Source of the DNA: Algoriphagus sp.
GTDB taxonomy: Bacteria > Bacteroidota > Bacteroidia > Cytophagales > Cyclobacteriaceae
Length of the DNA: 44,647 nucleotides
Assembly (NCBI RefSeq): GCF_029254265.1
Contig: NZ_JAQWXX010000001.1
Location: 1-44,647 of the forward strand
Direction of reading: 5' to 3'
Part shown: positions 16,411-26,700 of the stretch, piece after piece
Position numbering within the stretch: the first letter of the stretch is position 1
Layout of the letters: the number at the start of each line of letters is the position of its first letter
Notes under the pieces: generated by a model
Told to the model about the DNA's origin: nothing
Seen by the model: the letters and a program-made list of their open reading frames with translations, nothing else
Databases searched by the model: none
Program-made: the position numbers and the translations under genes

Positions 16411-17370
16411 ATGCCTCTAATTCAAAACAGTACTTACAAAAGACCAAAATGGCTTTTCAATAGTCATCTTGAAACAATTTATCCTGCAATTTTCCGGAAA
16501 GTAGAACTCTCAAAACCTACTTCTGAACGAATCACCACACCTGACGGGGATTTTCTCGAATTGGATTGGTATCGCAACTCTAGTTCTAAACTCGTGATTA
16601 TCAGTCATGGTTTAGAAGGTAACAGTTCTAGGGCGTATATGCTTGGAATGGCAAAAACATTTATTAAAAATGGATTTGATGTGTTGACTTGGAATTTTCG
16701 GGGTTGTGGAACCGAAATGAATAGTCAAGTAATCTTTTATCATTCAGGAGCTACTTATGATCTGGATTTTGTAGTGAAACATGCAGAAAAAGATTATGAA
16801 GAAATTCATCTGATAGGTTTTAGTTTGGGGGGAAATTTGACTTTAAAATATCTTGGAGAAAAAAAATCATCTATTCCAAAGATTAAAAAAGGAGTGGCAA
16901 TTTCGGTTCCAATGCACCTGGGGAGTTCTTGTGAAAAAATATCCAAAGGTGAAAACACGCTTTATTCCAAACGCTTTTTAAAAACGCTCAAAGAAAAAGT
17001 TGTTAAAAAATCACTGGCTCATCCAGGCAAAATCCCAATTGGCACATTAAGAAATATAAAAACTTTATCAGATTTTGATGATTATTTTACTGGGCCACTT
17101 CATGGTTTTTCGGATGCAGCAGAATATTATGAAGTAAACTCTTCTTTATATTTCTTGGATCAGATAGAAGTGCCTTCATTGATCTTAAATGCACAAAATG
17201 ACCCTTTCTTAAGCGAGAAATGCTTTCCTATTCACCTAAGCAGAAAATTGGAAAATATTTTTTTTGAATTCCCCAAACATGGGGGACATGTAGGTTTTAG
17301 CCCGGAAAATTCGGACTTGCCATACTATTCTGAGCAACGCGCTATTGAATTTATTGCCAAGGGTTTCTAA
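16411..17370 (+). CDS. yheT: YheT-type alpha/beta hydrolase
   Basis: A 319-residue alpha/beta hydrolase of the YheT/ABHD1-3 group, whose members act on esters or lipids. The N-terminal signature RPKWLFNSHLETIYPAIFRK is typical of this group. The nucleophile elbow is GFSLGGNL with Ser138; the acid is probably Asp264 (NAQNDPFL) and the base His293 (KHGGHVGF). There is no signal peptide, so it acts in the cytoplasm or at the membrane face. The SRAP gene follows after 26 bases on the same strand. The substrate is unknown. Confidence 0.9.
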   Translation: MPLIQNSTYKRPKWLFNSHLETIYPAIFRKVELSKPTSERITTPDGDFLELDWYRNSSSKLVIISHGLEGNSSRAYMLGMAKTFIKNGFDVLTWNFRGCGTEMNSQVIFYHSGATYDLDFVVKHAEKDYEEIHLIGFSLGGNLTLKYLGEKKSSIPKIKKGVAISVPMHLGSSCEKISKGENTLYSKRFLKTLKEKVVKKSLAHPGKIPIGTLRNIKTLSDFDDYFTGPLHGFSDAAEYYEVNSSLYFLDQIEVPSLILNAQNDPFLSEKCFPIHLSRKLENIFFEFPKHGGHVGFSPENSDLPYYSEQRAIEFIAKGF

Positions 17371-17396
17371 CTTTCAGAACATAATCACTCAAAATC

Positions 17397-18095
17397 ATGT
17401 GCGGACGATATTCTCTCAGTAAAAGTAAAATCGAACTTGAAGAACGATTTCAGGCGGAAATGCTACCGGATTTTACCCCACGATATAATATCGCTCCTAC
17501 ACAGTTGGTTCCCGTGATTACTTCACAGAGTCCTAAAGGCTTTTCCTTTTTCTATTGGGGTATCACGCCGGACTTTGGTCAAAATAGGCCAGTAGCCCAA
17601 AAGCTCATTAATGCGAGAGCAGAAACAGTGACTGAGAAAGTGACTTTTAAAAGCTCTTTTCAAAAAAGAAGATGCTTAATTCCCGCTGATGGATTTTATG
17701 AATGGAAGCGTTTAGGAAAAAAAACAAAAATCCCTTACAGGTTTACACTACGTGAAAATGAACTCTTTGCTTTCGCTGGAATCTGGGATGAATACGAGAC
17801 AGTCAATGGCGAAATTCAACACACTTTTTTGATTTTGACTACAACTCCAAATGATAAAGTAGCTGAAATTCATGACCGGATGCCTGTTATTTTGGCCAAG
17901 AAGGATGAAAAAAAATGGCTTGATTCATATTCTTCAGAAGAGGAGTTAACACAAATTCTGAATCCTTTTCCTTCAGATTTAATGATGGGCTACACCGTTT
18001 CTCCATTGGTAAATTCGGTTGAAAATGACAACCCTACATTGATCCGAAAAACATCCCCCATGGATCAGCACGGAAACTATACGCTCTTCGGGTGA
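17397..18095 (+). CDS. SOS response-associated peptidase (SRAP; YedK/HMCES) that caps abasic sites
   Basis: A 232-residue SRAP-domain protein. Family members form a thiazolidine DNA-protein crosslink with abasic sites in single-stranded DNA, using the N-terminal cysteine after Met removal. All key residues are visible: Cys2 in MCGRYSL, Asn31 in RYNIAPTQ, Glu102 in DGFYEWKR and His159 in EIHDRMPVIL. The length is normal. It is 26 bases downstream of the YheT-type gene and probably in its transcript. No LexA-type operator was recognised upstream. Confidence 0.95.
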   Translation: MCGRYSLSKSKIELEERFQAEMLPDFTPRYNIAPTQLVPVITSQSPKGFSFFYWGITPDFGQNRPVAQKLINARAETVTEKVTFKSSFQKRRCLIPADGFYEWKRLGKKTKIPYRFTLRENELFAFAGIWDEYETVNGEIQHTFLILTTTPNDKVAEIHDRMPVILAKKDEKKWLDSYSSEEELTQILNPFPSDLMMGYTVSPLVNSVENDNPTLIRKTSPMDQHGNYTLFG

Positions 18096-18185
18096 GTTAA
18101 ATAGTGATCCTTCCATCACATCTTTTTTGTAAGAGTGAATGAAGGTCCGCATATTTGCCGTCCAATTTATAAACCCATAATAAAG

Positions 18186-19184
18186 ATGAAGAAGTCCAGA
18201 ATTCTAGGAGTAGGTCATTATGTACCAGAGCGTGTTGTGACAAATGATGATTTAGCCAAAATGATGGATACAAATAATGAGTGGATAGTAGAACGAACAG
18301 GAATTAGAGAACGGCATTGGTTCACACCTGGGGTTGACACGGTTACCTCCATGTCAAAAAACGCTTCAGAAATGGCGCTAAAAAGAGCTGGCGTCCTAGC
18401 ATCAGAGATAGATTTTATAGTTTTTGCTACCATCACACCTGATTATTTCATACCTGGAAATGGAGTTCTTCTTCAGCGAGAACTTGGCATGGGAACAATT
18501 GGAGCTTTGGATATCCGAAATGCATGTTCTGGATTTATATACGCCCTCTCGATAGCAGATCAGTTTATCAAAACTGGGATGTACAAAAGAATACTTGTTG
18601 TGGGAGCTGAGATTCAATCCTCCGCATTAGATAAATCAGACGAAGGCAGATCCAGTTCGGTAATTTTTGCAGATGGAGCTGGTGCGATTGTACTTGGCGC
18701 AGTAGAATCAGATCAACCTGGCATCTTATCTACTCACCTTCATGCCCAAGGAGAATACGCTGAAGAATTATATTGTTCGGATCCGGGTAGTAGCCGTGAA
18801 GTTCGAATTTCACAGGAATTAATTGACTCTGGAAACTTCAACTTAAAAATGAATGGGAATGCAGTATTCAAGCATGCAGTTGTTCGATTCATGGAGGTGA
18901 TCAAAGAGGCTCTTAATGCGAATCATTTGGATAAATCAGCTATCGACCTTTTAGTACCACATCAAGCGAACCTCCGAATCAGTCAATACATCCAGCAAAA
19001 AATGGGACTTCCTGATGAAAAAGTATTCAACAATATCATGCATATGGGAAATACAACTGCAGCAACTATTCCGATTGCATTGAGCGAAGCTTGGGAACAA
19101 GGAAGAATCAAGGAAGGTGATTTGATTTGCTTGGCTGCATTTGGTTCAGGATTTACTTGGGCTTCTGCCTTGCTAAACTGGTAA
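18186..19184 (+). CDS. fabH: 3-oxoacyl-ACP synthase III (FabH-type)
   Basis: A 332-residue thiolase-fold enzyme that condenses an acyl-CoA primer with malonyl-ACP to start fatty acid synthesis. The full FabH triad is present: Cys114 in RNACSGFIYA, His259 in VPHQANLRI and Asn289 in HMGNTTAATIP. I chose the ATG at 18186 (MKKSRILGVGHYVPE) over an upstream in-frame ATG at 18135, because the family begins with this strand. FabH-like enzymes also serve branched-chain or secondary lipid synthesis, and no acpP or plsX is next to it, so this may be one of several KASIII copies. The gene behind it starts one base after its stop codon. Confidence 0.9.
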   Translation: MKKSRILGVGHYVPERVVTNDDLAKMMDTNNEWIVERTGIRERHWFTPGVDTVTSMSKNASEMALKRAGVLASEIDFIVFATITPDYFIPGNGVLLQRELGMGTIGALDIRNACSGFIYALSIADQFIKTGMYKRILVVGAEIQSSALDKSDEGRSSSVIFADGAGAIVLGAVESDQPGILSTHLHAQGEYAEELYCSDPGSSREVRISQELIDSGNFNLKMNGNAVFKHAVVRFMEVIKEALNANHLDKSAIDLLVPHQANLRISQYIQQKMGLPDEKVFNNIMHMGNTTAATIPIALSEAWEQGRIKEGDLICLAAFGSGFTWASALLNW

Positions 19185-19185
19185 T

Positions 19186-19752
19186 ATGGAGGAAAACATT
19201 CCAAAATTAGACTTGCAGCTCTGGCTTGACAAGGAATTGTTTCAGAGTCAAAACAAATTAAAAGCGGGATTTTGGGATCTTTTTTCACAGATCGGAAATG
19301 AAATTGACACAGCTATTTTAGCTAAGATTCATTTTAAAAGTAAAGGGATAAAGCTGTCGAAGGGAGGGGATTTACTTGGATTCCCCTACCATGTTTTGGA
19401 TTTGATTAGGGATTTCGATCCTGATAGAGGTTTAAATATTAGAATTCTAAATTGGTTTGGCCAAGGAATGTATCTCTTTGTACATTTTGGTAAAAACCAT
19501 CCACTTTCTTATGAAGACTATTTTTTTCAAAATAGCTTTTTTTATGCTTTAAGCTCATCTCCTTGGGACTATCCTGATTTAATTTTAAAGGAATTGAAAA
19601 CCACCTCCCCAACTGCAGCAGAGATGAATTCTATGAAATTTCACCAGTATTTTAAAAAAATTAACATCGAATGCCAATCTAGTAATCCTAAAAAGATGAT
19701 CTTGGAAGAATTAAAAAATTTGTTAGAGTTCTTCCTCTTAAAAATGGAATAA
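19186..19752 (+). CDS. unknown protein translationally coupled to fabH
   Basis: I do not recognise this 188-residue protein. It has no signal peptide or membrane segment and is rich in aromatic residues. The middle (LGFPYHVLDLIRDFDPDRGLNIRILNWFGQGMY, about 66-98) looks like an ordered domain, and the C-terminus is helical and hydrophobic (EELKNLLEFFLLK). Its ATG is one base after the fabH stop, so the two are made from the same message and probably in similar amounts. A role linked to the fatty acid or polyketide-like product of the KASIII is possible but only inferred from position. Confidence 0.8.
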   Translation: MEENIPKLDLQLWLDKELFQSQNKLKAGFWDLFSQIGNEIDTAILAKIHFKSKGIKLSKGGDLLGFPYHVLDLIRDFDPDRGLNIRILNWFGQGMYLFVHFGKNHPLSYEDYFFQNSFFYALSSSPWDYPDLILKELKTTSPTAAEMNSMKFHQYFKKINIECQSSNPKKMILEELKNLLEFFLLKME

Positions 19753-19879
19753 AAGAAGATTTAACTTATTTTTAAACAGGAATCGGATTCTTCCGTACAA
19801 TAATCGAATTGAATAGAAAAAGACTTTTCTTTTTTCACAATCCGGTTAACCCTCCGGCTTGATCCGTAACAAAGACTGT

Positions 19880-21448
19880 ATGAAATACCTCCTTATCGGC
19901 TTTATTCTTTTTAGTACTCAACTTTTTGCCCAAGAATCAAACTTGATTCGACAATATAGCCCTGACTCTACAATTATGGCTACAGGGGTGGTCACCAACA
20001 GTTTGAGAGAAGGTCTTTGGAAATTTTATGATCCAAAAAGCAACAATATTCTTACTGAAGGCACATTCAAGAAAGGCTTAAAAGAAGGCACCTGGATATC
20101 CTATTATCCAGATGGTAAGAGGAGTATTGAAGCTGAGTATAAAGACGGAAAGCTTTTTGGTCCAGCGAAATATTATGATCCAGCAGGAGCTTTAAAGTAT
20201 GATATGATTTTCCAGGATAGCGTTTTGGTTGGAAAATTCACTCAATACTACGGCAAAACCGGGAATCAGGAATTTGTCTCCCCTAGTCAAGTCTTAATGG
20301 AAGGTTTATACGAAGCAGGTGAAAAAACTGGTCAATGGCTAAAGTTTTATCCAAACGGAGAAATTTCTTCTAGAGAATTTTATGTCAAAGGAAAGAAAGA
20401 AGGGCCATTTATCGAATACGATTACTATGGCGAACTCATTACTGAGGCTATGTACAAAAATGATCTTCTAGAAGGGACTTATAAGGCGTTCACTTATGAA
20501 TCAAACTTGATAGAGGAAGGCAACTTCTCAAAAGGAAAAAAAGTCGGGGAGTGGAAACGGTATTTCCCAGGAACAAAAAACCTAGAAGCAGAAGAATATT
20601 ACGATGAAAATGGGAATCGGGTCGGCACTTGGAAATATTACTATGAAAACAAGCGCTTAGCACGTATAGAAAAGTATGAAAATGGTATTGCAGTAGGTAC
20701 ATGGGAAGAATACTATCCTAATAAATCTATCTCGAAACGAAAAACCTATGAATTAGGTGTTCCAGTTGGTGATTATATCGAGTATCATAGCACAGGTGAA
20801 ATTTCAGTATCCGGTCAATATTCAAATGGTATGAAGACAGGATTATGGAGAAGTTTTTTTCCTGACGGCGAAATTTATTCTATCGGAGAATATCGAAATG
20901 ATTTGAAAACCGGTCTTTGGAAATACTTTAATAAAATTGGAATTCTAATCGCGGAGGGAGAATATAGCTTAGGGATGGAAGTCGGTCAGTGGTTCTATTA
21001 CTACGATGGAGGCCAACTCAAGTCAGTAGGAACCTATGAGCTGGGATTTGAAAACGGTATTTGGGGTCTTTTCTATGATAATAAACAGTTGACCCAAGAA
21101 GAAATTTGGGACAATGGAAGACTGATGAACGTTAGTGATTACAACAATTACACTGGAAGCAAAAAACTAGACAAAGGAACCTTGAAAGATGGTAATGGTA
21201 CCCGAATCACCTATTATGTTTCTGAAAAGAAAGAATCTGAAGGAACTTACAAGTCCGGAAAACCCAGTGGTATTTGGATCTTTTATCACGAAAATGGCCG
21301 AAAAGCTTCTGAGGGTGTAATGGTCGATGGAAAAAAAGAAGGACCTTGGAGATATTACAACCCAGCCGGAAGGTTAGAAGATTTAATCAATTATAAAGGT
21401 GACGAAATTGTGGAGAATCAGCTTCCAACCGTTCAAGAATTCAATTAA
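19880..21448 (+). CDS. secreted MORN-repeat protein
   Basis: A 522-residue exported protein made almost wholly of MORN_2-type repeats of about 23 residues, recognisable by GxWxxYYxNG and EGxYxxGxxxG patterns (for example GLWKFYDP, GTWISYYPDGK, GTWKYYYEN, GLWRSFFPDG). A Sec signal peptide covers residues 1-18 (YLLIGFILFSTQLFAQ). I chose the ATG at 19880; the frame extends to a TTG at 19859 that would put polar residues before the signal peptide. Such proteins are common in Cytophagales envelopes and are sometimes annotated as YwqK-like antitoxins on repeat similarity alone, which I do not follow here. The function is unknown; the short DUF6435 gene follows. Confidence 0.87.
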   Translation: MKYLLIGFILFSTQLFAQESNLIRQYSPDSTIMATGVVTNSLREGLWKFYDPKSNNILTEGTFKKGLKEGTWISYYPDGKRSIEAEYKDGKLFGPAKYYDPAGALKYDMIFQDSVLVGKFTQYYGKTGNQEFVSPSQVLMEGLYEAGEKTGQWLKFYPNGEISSREFYVKGKKEGPFIEYDYYGELITEAMYKNDLLEGTYKAFTYESNLIEEGNFSKGKKVGEWKRYFPGTKNLEAEEYYDENGNRVGTWKYYYENKRLARIEKYENGIAVGTWEEYYPNKSISKRKTYELGVPVGDYIEYHSTGEISVSGQYSNGMKTGLWRSFFPDGEIYSIGEYRNDLKTGLWKYFNKIGILIAEGEYSLGMEVGQWFYYYDGGQLKSVGTYELGFENGIWGLFYDNKQLTQEEIWDNGRLMNVSDYNNYTGSKKLDKGTLKDGNGTRITYYVSEKKESEGTYKSGKPSGIWIFYHENGRKASEGVMVDGKKEGPWRYYNPAGRLEDLINYKGDEIVENQLPTVQEFN

Positions 21449-21494
21449 CTCCAAACCATTTCCCTAGAATCAGGTTCTTCTTAAAAAAGAAATC

Positions 21495-21659
21495 ATGTTT
21501 GGACTATTCAAAAAAAAATCCGAGAAAGAAAAACTTCAGGAAGCTTATGCTGCAAAATTAGCTGAAGCTCATAAAATGTCCACCTCCAATAGGACTGCGG
21601 CAGACAAACTCAGCGCAGAAGCTGAAGAAATAGCCAAAAAAATTGACTTGTTGAAGTAA
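21495..21659 (+). CDS. DUF6435 (Lacal_2735-like) small protein
   Basis: A 54-residue protein beginning MFGLFKKKSEKEKLQEAY, followed by a second helix rich in Ala and Glu (AADKLSAEAEEIAKKIDLLK). This is the typical beginning and length of the small DUF6435 family of Bacteroidota, whose function is unknown. It is predicted to be two amphipathic helices with a basic N-terminus, which could attach to membranes or nucleic acid. It lies 46 bases after the MORN-repeat gene and ends just before a terminator, so it may be the last gene of that transcript. Confidence 0.8.
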   Translation: MFGLFKKKSEKEKLQEAYAAKLAEAHKMSTSNRTAADKLSAEAEEIAKKIDLLK

Positions 21660-21681
21660 TTATTGACTTGCCTATAAACTG

Positions 21682-21710
21682 AAAAGCCTGATTGATATCA
21701 GGCTTTTTCT
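21682..21710. terminator. bidirectional terminator
   Basis: AAAAGCCTGAT (21682-21692) pairs with ATCAGGCTTTT (21697-21707) around TGAT, followed by T residues. It can end the DUF6435 gene and the convergent cupin gene. Confidence 0.85.
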
Positions 21711-21712
21711 GT

Positions 21713-22234
21713 TTAGGATCTTGAATAATCATCTTCAAGTCGTACAATATCATCTTCATCGGATGGATTAGTTGAATCTGAATGAACCCAAATTTCAGCT
21801 ACTATTCCCCAACCATCTAAACCAACCAAACGATGTCGCTCTCCTTTTTCTAAGGAAACAGTTTCTCCTAACACCATTTCTATTAATTCTCCTTGTTCAT
21901 TGGTTTGACTTCTCACGATTCCCGATTCACCTGAGATCAATTTCCAGAGTTCGGATCTGCGAAAATGATATTGCCAAGAAAGTCTTGCTCCAGGTGACAC
22001 CAAAAGAAGTTTAGGGCTCAATTTCTGTGAAAGTTGATTTTCCGACAACTCAACTTCATCAAAGTAAGTTGATTTGAATTTCGCTATTTGAGTTTCATCC
22101 AAAACAAAAAAACCTCCCCAAGGTCTTGATTGATCTATTTTCGAAATATGAAACCCCTCTCTCATCAAATAATGACTGACTTTTTGAAAAACCTCTTCTT
22201 TACTCAAGTCTGCCTCTAGGGTAAAATATTGCAT
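21713..22234 (-). CDS. cupin protein related to type II mannose-6-phosphate isomerase
   Basis: A 173-residue protein with the cupin half of bifunctional mannose-1-phosphate guanylyltransferase/phosphomannose isomerases. RPWGGFFVL near residue 38, GARLSWQYHFRRSELWKLI in the middle and AEIWVHSDSTNPSDEDDIVR followed by LEDDYSR at the end are hallmarks. The short N-terminal part (about 1-30) is a helical addition. Stand-alone versions of this cupin are common in Bacteroidota and are often mislabelled phosphoheptose isomerase. Activity on mannose-6-phosphate or another sugar phosphate is plausible, but the metal ligands differ enough that I leave the reaction open. Confidence 0.82.
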   Translation of the reverse strand: MQYFTLEADLSKEEVFQKVSHYLMREGFHISKIDQSRPWGGFFVLDETQIAKFKSTYFDEVELSENQLSQKLSPKLLLVSPGARLSWQYHFRRSELWKLISGESGIVRSQTNEQGELIEMVLGETVSLEKGERHRLVGLDGWGIVAEIWVHSDSTNPSDEDDIVRLEDDYSRS

Positions 22235-22441
22235 GGAAATTATTTTTTTTCAAAAATAGAGCTTTCTGGAAAAGAAAAGATGTATGATTATTAAATACAT
22301 TTGAAATCTTTTCAGATAATCAAACCAACTCTGATAATTTTTTTATCAAAAATTGATAAACCACAGTCTGTTATTCTATTTTTTTTAAAAAGTATTTTTT
22401 GAAACATGAAAATTCGCTTAATTCAAGTGTAACTTTAGCAT

Positions 22442-23689
22442 ATGAACCTGATTAATCCTCAAGCTGTCATCGATAAGATGGATGGCGTGGTAGAGATAAA
22501 GAGCTACCTCAACAAAATAAAAATCATCAAAAACCTCTACCAAAAAGGAGCAAACACCGCTAGTGAGATCTGCAGTGAAGTTGGAATCTCCCTACCCACC
22601 GTAAACTCACTGCTTAGCGATCTTATGGAAAATGGAGAGGTCATCAAACATGGAAGAGCAGAGTCTCAGGGAGGAAGAAAACCCGACCTTTACCGCTTAG
22701 CCGAAGACGCTTTCTATGTACTCTCCGTAGACCTTTCCAAATTCAACCTTAATCTTGGTCTTTACTCTTGTACACAGCAATTAACCTTTCCGAAAGAAAG
22801 CAAAAAGATCAACTTAAATAATGAGCAAGAAACATTTGAGCTGATCTGTAACTATATAGAAGACTATCTCCAGCGATCCGGAATTGAACCCTCAAAAGTA
22901 ATTGCAATTGGCATTTCCATGCCAGGACTATTAGACTCCCTTGGCGGGGTAAATTATACGTATCTGAGATTCGGAAAAAAGACTCTTTTAGAGAATCTCG
23001 AAGCCCGCTTCAACAAAAAAATCTTCCTTGAAAATGACGCAAGGGCAATGACCTTAGCCGAGTTTAAATATGGTACTGAGCATAATTACAAAAACGTACT
23101 TGGACTATTTATTGGTTGGGGTATCGGTTTGGGGATTATCATAGACGGGAAAATATACCAAGGTGCATCTGGTTTTGCAGGAGAATTCAGTCACTCCCCC
23201 ATCTTTGAATCTAGAGATATTACCTGTTCCTGCGGAAAAAAAGGATGTCTAGAAGCTGTAGCCTCAGGGACCGCAATTGTAAAAAAAGCAGAGCAAGCCA
23301 TTCTTTTGGACAAAAATGGTATTCTGGCCAGAATGGTAAGAGATCACGAAGGTGAACTTGAACCAGGTCTAGTAGTAGAAGCTGCATTATCAGGAGATCA
23401 ACGAGCAATCACGATTTTATCTGAAGCGGGACTTGATCTTGGAAGAGGAATCTCAATGCTTATTCAATTACTCAATCCTGAATTGATCATTATCGGTGGA
23501 TCTGTAGCTGAAGCAAATCAGTACCTGATTACTCCAATACAGCAAGCGCTAAATATTTACAGCATGGCCAAATCAAGAGAAAAGACTAAACTTTCGCTCT
23601 ATCAACTTGGTGAAGATGTTGGTTTGCTTGGAGGTGTAGCTGTAGTTAATGAAAAGTTATTTGATGATTTGATTACCCGGTTTGGATAA
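22442..23689 (+). CDS. ROK-family transcriptional regulator (NagC/XylR type)
   Basis: A 415-residue regulator with an N-terminal winged helix-turn-helix (about 25-85; ANTASEICSEVGISLPTVNS) fused to a ROK sugar-binding domain. The ROK part has Asp199 (LENDARAM), the ExxH motif GEFSH (Glu248, His251) and the zinc site CSCGKKGCLE (Cys262, 264, 269). Members such as NagC sense GlcNAc-6-phosphate and others sense free sugars. It heads a plus-strand unit: the VCBS gene follows 19 bases later. It sits inside a locus with GH18, a ROK kinase and SusC/D, so it is the likely repressor of that locus; target sites were not identified with confidence. Confidence 0.93.
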   Translation: MNLINPQAVIDKMDGVVEIKSYLNKIKIIKNLYQKGANTASEICSEVGISLPTVNSLLSDLMENGEVIKHGRAESQGGRKPDLYRLAEDAFYVLSVDLSKFNLNLGLYSCTQQLTFPKESKKINLNNEQETFELICNYIEDYLQRSGIEPSKVIAIGISMPGLLDSLGGVNYTYLRFGKKTLLENLEARFNKKIFLENDARAMTLAEFKYGTEHNYKNVLGLFIGWGIGLGIIIDGKIYQGASGFAGEFSHSPIFESRDITCSCGKKGCLEAVASGTAIVKKAEQAILLDKNGILARMVRDHEGELEPGLVVEAALSGDQRAITILSEAGLDLGRGISMLIQLLNPELIIIGGSVAEANQYLITPIQQALNIYSMAKSREKTKLSLYQLGEDVGLLGGVAVVNEKLFDDLITRFG

Positions 23690-23708
23690 GTTCTAAGAAT
23701 CAATTCAC

Positions 23709-26700
23709 ATGATCATCCAATTCATTCAAAAAATAGCATCAATTACAACCCTAGGGTTTATTTTAAATCTTTCAATGGTTTGTAATACTTTTTCCCAAAC
23801 AGATTTTTCGACCAATTTCCAAAGGATAAACTCCAGAAAAGCAGGCGTCACTTTTAAAAATCAATTAAAGGAAGATGCTAATAACAATATTCTGAGATAC
23901 GAATATTTCTACAATGGTGGAGGTGTCGCTGTTGGAGACTTAGATAATGACGGCCTGGAAGATATATTTTTCACAGGAAATATGAGTTCCAATAAAGTCT
24001 ATAGAAATCTTGGAAATCTAAAATTTGAAGATCTGAGCAAGAAGTCCGGCCTTGAAGGAAAAGAAGTCTGGACTACAGGTGTCTCGATGGCCGATGTAAA
24101 TGGGGATGGCTTATTGGATATCTATGTTTGCTACTCCGGGAAGGGCGAACCGAAAGAACGAGGAAATGAACTTTGGATCAATCAAGGGAACTTCGTTTTT
24201 AAAGAAGAGGCTGCAAGTTTTGGAATCGCAGACCAATCCAATAGTACACAAGGGTTATTCTTTGATTTTGATCGTGACGGGGATCTTGATTTATATCTTC
24301 TAAATCATCATATCCAAGTCATCAATGAATTGGAATTTGATGAGGCAAAGACAGTTCGCCACCCCTTTGCAGGAGATAAATTGTATCAAAACGACAATGG
24401 TAAATTTATCGACATCAGTGAGAAAGCTGGCATAAAAGGCTCTGCATTAGGCTTTGGTTTAGCCGTTATCGCTTCAGATATCAATCAAGACGGCTGGATG
24501 GATCTACTGGTTACCAATGACTACATCGAACCAGACTACCTTTATATTAATAATCAGGATGGTACCTTTTCGGATCGAATCACTGATTATTTTCAGCACA
24601 TCTCTCATTTCTCCATGGGAGCAGATATTGCCGATATCAATAATGATGGCAACCCTGATGTCTATACTCTTGACATGCTTCCGGAAGATAATGAGCGGCA
24701 AAAACTCCTTTATGGTCCTGAAAATTATGAGCAATACGCCTTGATGATCCAAAAGGGTTTTTACCATCAGAATATGAGAAACATGCTTCAACTAAATCTT
24801 GGGGATGGATCATTTTCAGAAATCGGTCAACTTTCCAATATTTCCAATACCGATTGGAGCTGGTCTGCTTTATTTTTTGATGCCACGAATAGCGGATACA
24901 AAGACCTTCTGGTTACCAATGGATATTTTCGTGATTACACCAACCGCGATTTTTTAAAATACAAAGGAGATTATTATTTCAAACAGGCTGTCGCAAATGA
25001 AAAAGCTGACACGCTTCATTTGGTCACCACAATGACCTCTACGCCAGTTCATAATTATTTCTTCGAAAATCAGGGAAACTTGGAATTCAAAGATCGTTCT
25101 ATGGACTGGGGTTTTGAAGAAAAAATATTTTCAAGTGGTGCTGCCTACTCGGATTTGGATAATGACGGAGATTTGGATTTGGTTATAAACCATTTGAATG
25201 AAACTGCTGGAATCTATGAAAACAGAGGAGAAACAGGTAATTGGTTAGAAATACAGCTAAAAGAAAAGTCCAAAAACACCAATGCTATAGGGGCAAAAAT
25301 CCAAGTCAACTTAGGCGATTCAAATCAATTCTTTGAAATGCAACCCGTTCGAGGATTTCAATCTTCTGTAAGCCAACGAATACACATAGGTTTAGGTGAA
25401 ATAGAAACTGTCAAATCACTACAAATAACATGGCCAGACGGATCCCTGCAAGTATTAGAGAATATTGAGAAAAATCAAATTTTAACGATTTTAAAAGAAT
25501 CGAATTCTCAATTTTCTGAGAAGCAAAAAACTGAACCTATTTTAATTTCTTCTGACAAAGTGCCTCCTTTTATCCCACAATCAGTTGGCTTCAATGACTT
25601 CAAAAGACAGCCTTTGATGCTCACGATGCCAAGTTATATTTCTCCAGCATTAGCAAAAGGCGATTTAGATGGCGATGGAAATGAGGAGGTTTTTATCGGG
25701 GGTACAAAAGGTCAATCCGGAAAAATTTTCTCAAACATAAATGGAGAGTGGGTTCCTTATGCAAGATTCACTTCCAGTACTTCAGTCACAGATGCTGTCG
25801 CTATTTTCGAAGATTTCAACAATGATGGAGCACTTGACCTTTATGTTGGAAGTGGAGGCTATCAGGATTACATTGGTTCAGATGAAGCTCTAGAAGATCG
25901 GCTTTACCTCAATGACGGCAATGGTAAGCTAACTAAAGCTCCCTTTCCAAATTATAAATTCAGCACGGGAACGGCACAAGCTATCGATATCAATAAAGAC
26001 GGTTACCTCGACTTATTTATTGGAGCTAGGATGATTCCAGGTAGATATCCTCTAGTAGCAGGTAGTAAAATTCTTATTAATGATGGCGAAGGCACATTTA
26101 CCGATCAGACGGTTGCATTTTTACCACATGAGGGTAAAATAGGCTTAGTAACTTCATCCCAAAAAATGGACTTCAATGGGGATGGTTTCGAGGATTTATT
26201 GGTAGCCGGGGAGTTTATGAATTTGACTTTCCTAATTAATGAAAGTGGCAAAACCTTCTCTGACCAAAGCCAAAAATACTTAGCCTCTCCTCTTTCAGGT
26301 TGGTGGGGAAGTTTAGCTTTAGGCGATTTTGATTCAGATGGAGATTTGGATATCGTAGCAGGAAATTTTGGTTTGAATTCTCAATTTGAAGCAAATGAGC
26401 AAAAACTTTTGAAGCTCTATTCGGCTGATTTTGATCAAAATGGATCAATTGACCCCATCTTGGAATGTTTCATTGGAGACCAAGCTTATCCATTCCCAAG
26501 TAGAGATGAGCTTCTGGATCAAATGGTAAGTATGCGAAGTAAATTCACTGATTATGCGAGCTATTCCAAGGCGAAAATGAATGACTTATTTTCATCAAAA
26601 GAATTGGATGATGCTCAGATTTTGACCGCTAATACCCTAGAATCCATTTATCTCGAAAACACATCAGCAGGTTTTGTCCCCCACGCTCTGCCAAAAATTG

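Noticed and set aside
18135..18185. N-terminal extension of FabH
   Set aside because: The family begins at MKKSRILGVG; the added residues have no counterpart.
19880..21448. Antitoxin role of the MORN-repeat protein (YwqK-type label)
   Set aside because: The label rests on repeat similarity only; the protein is exported and has no toxin neighbour.
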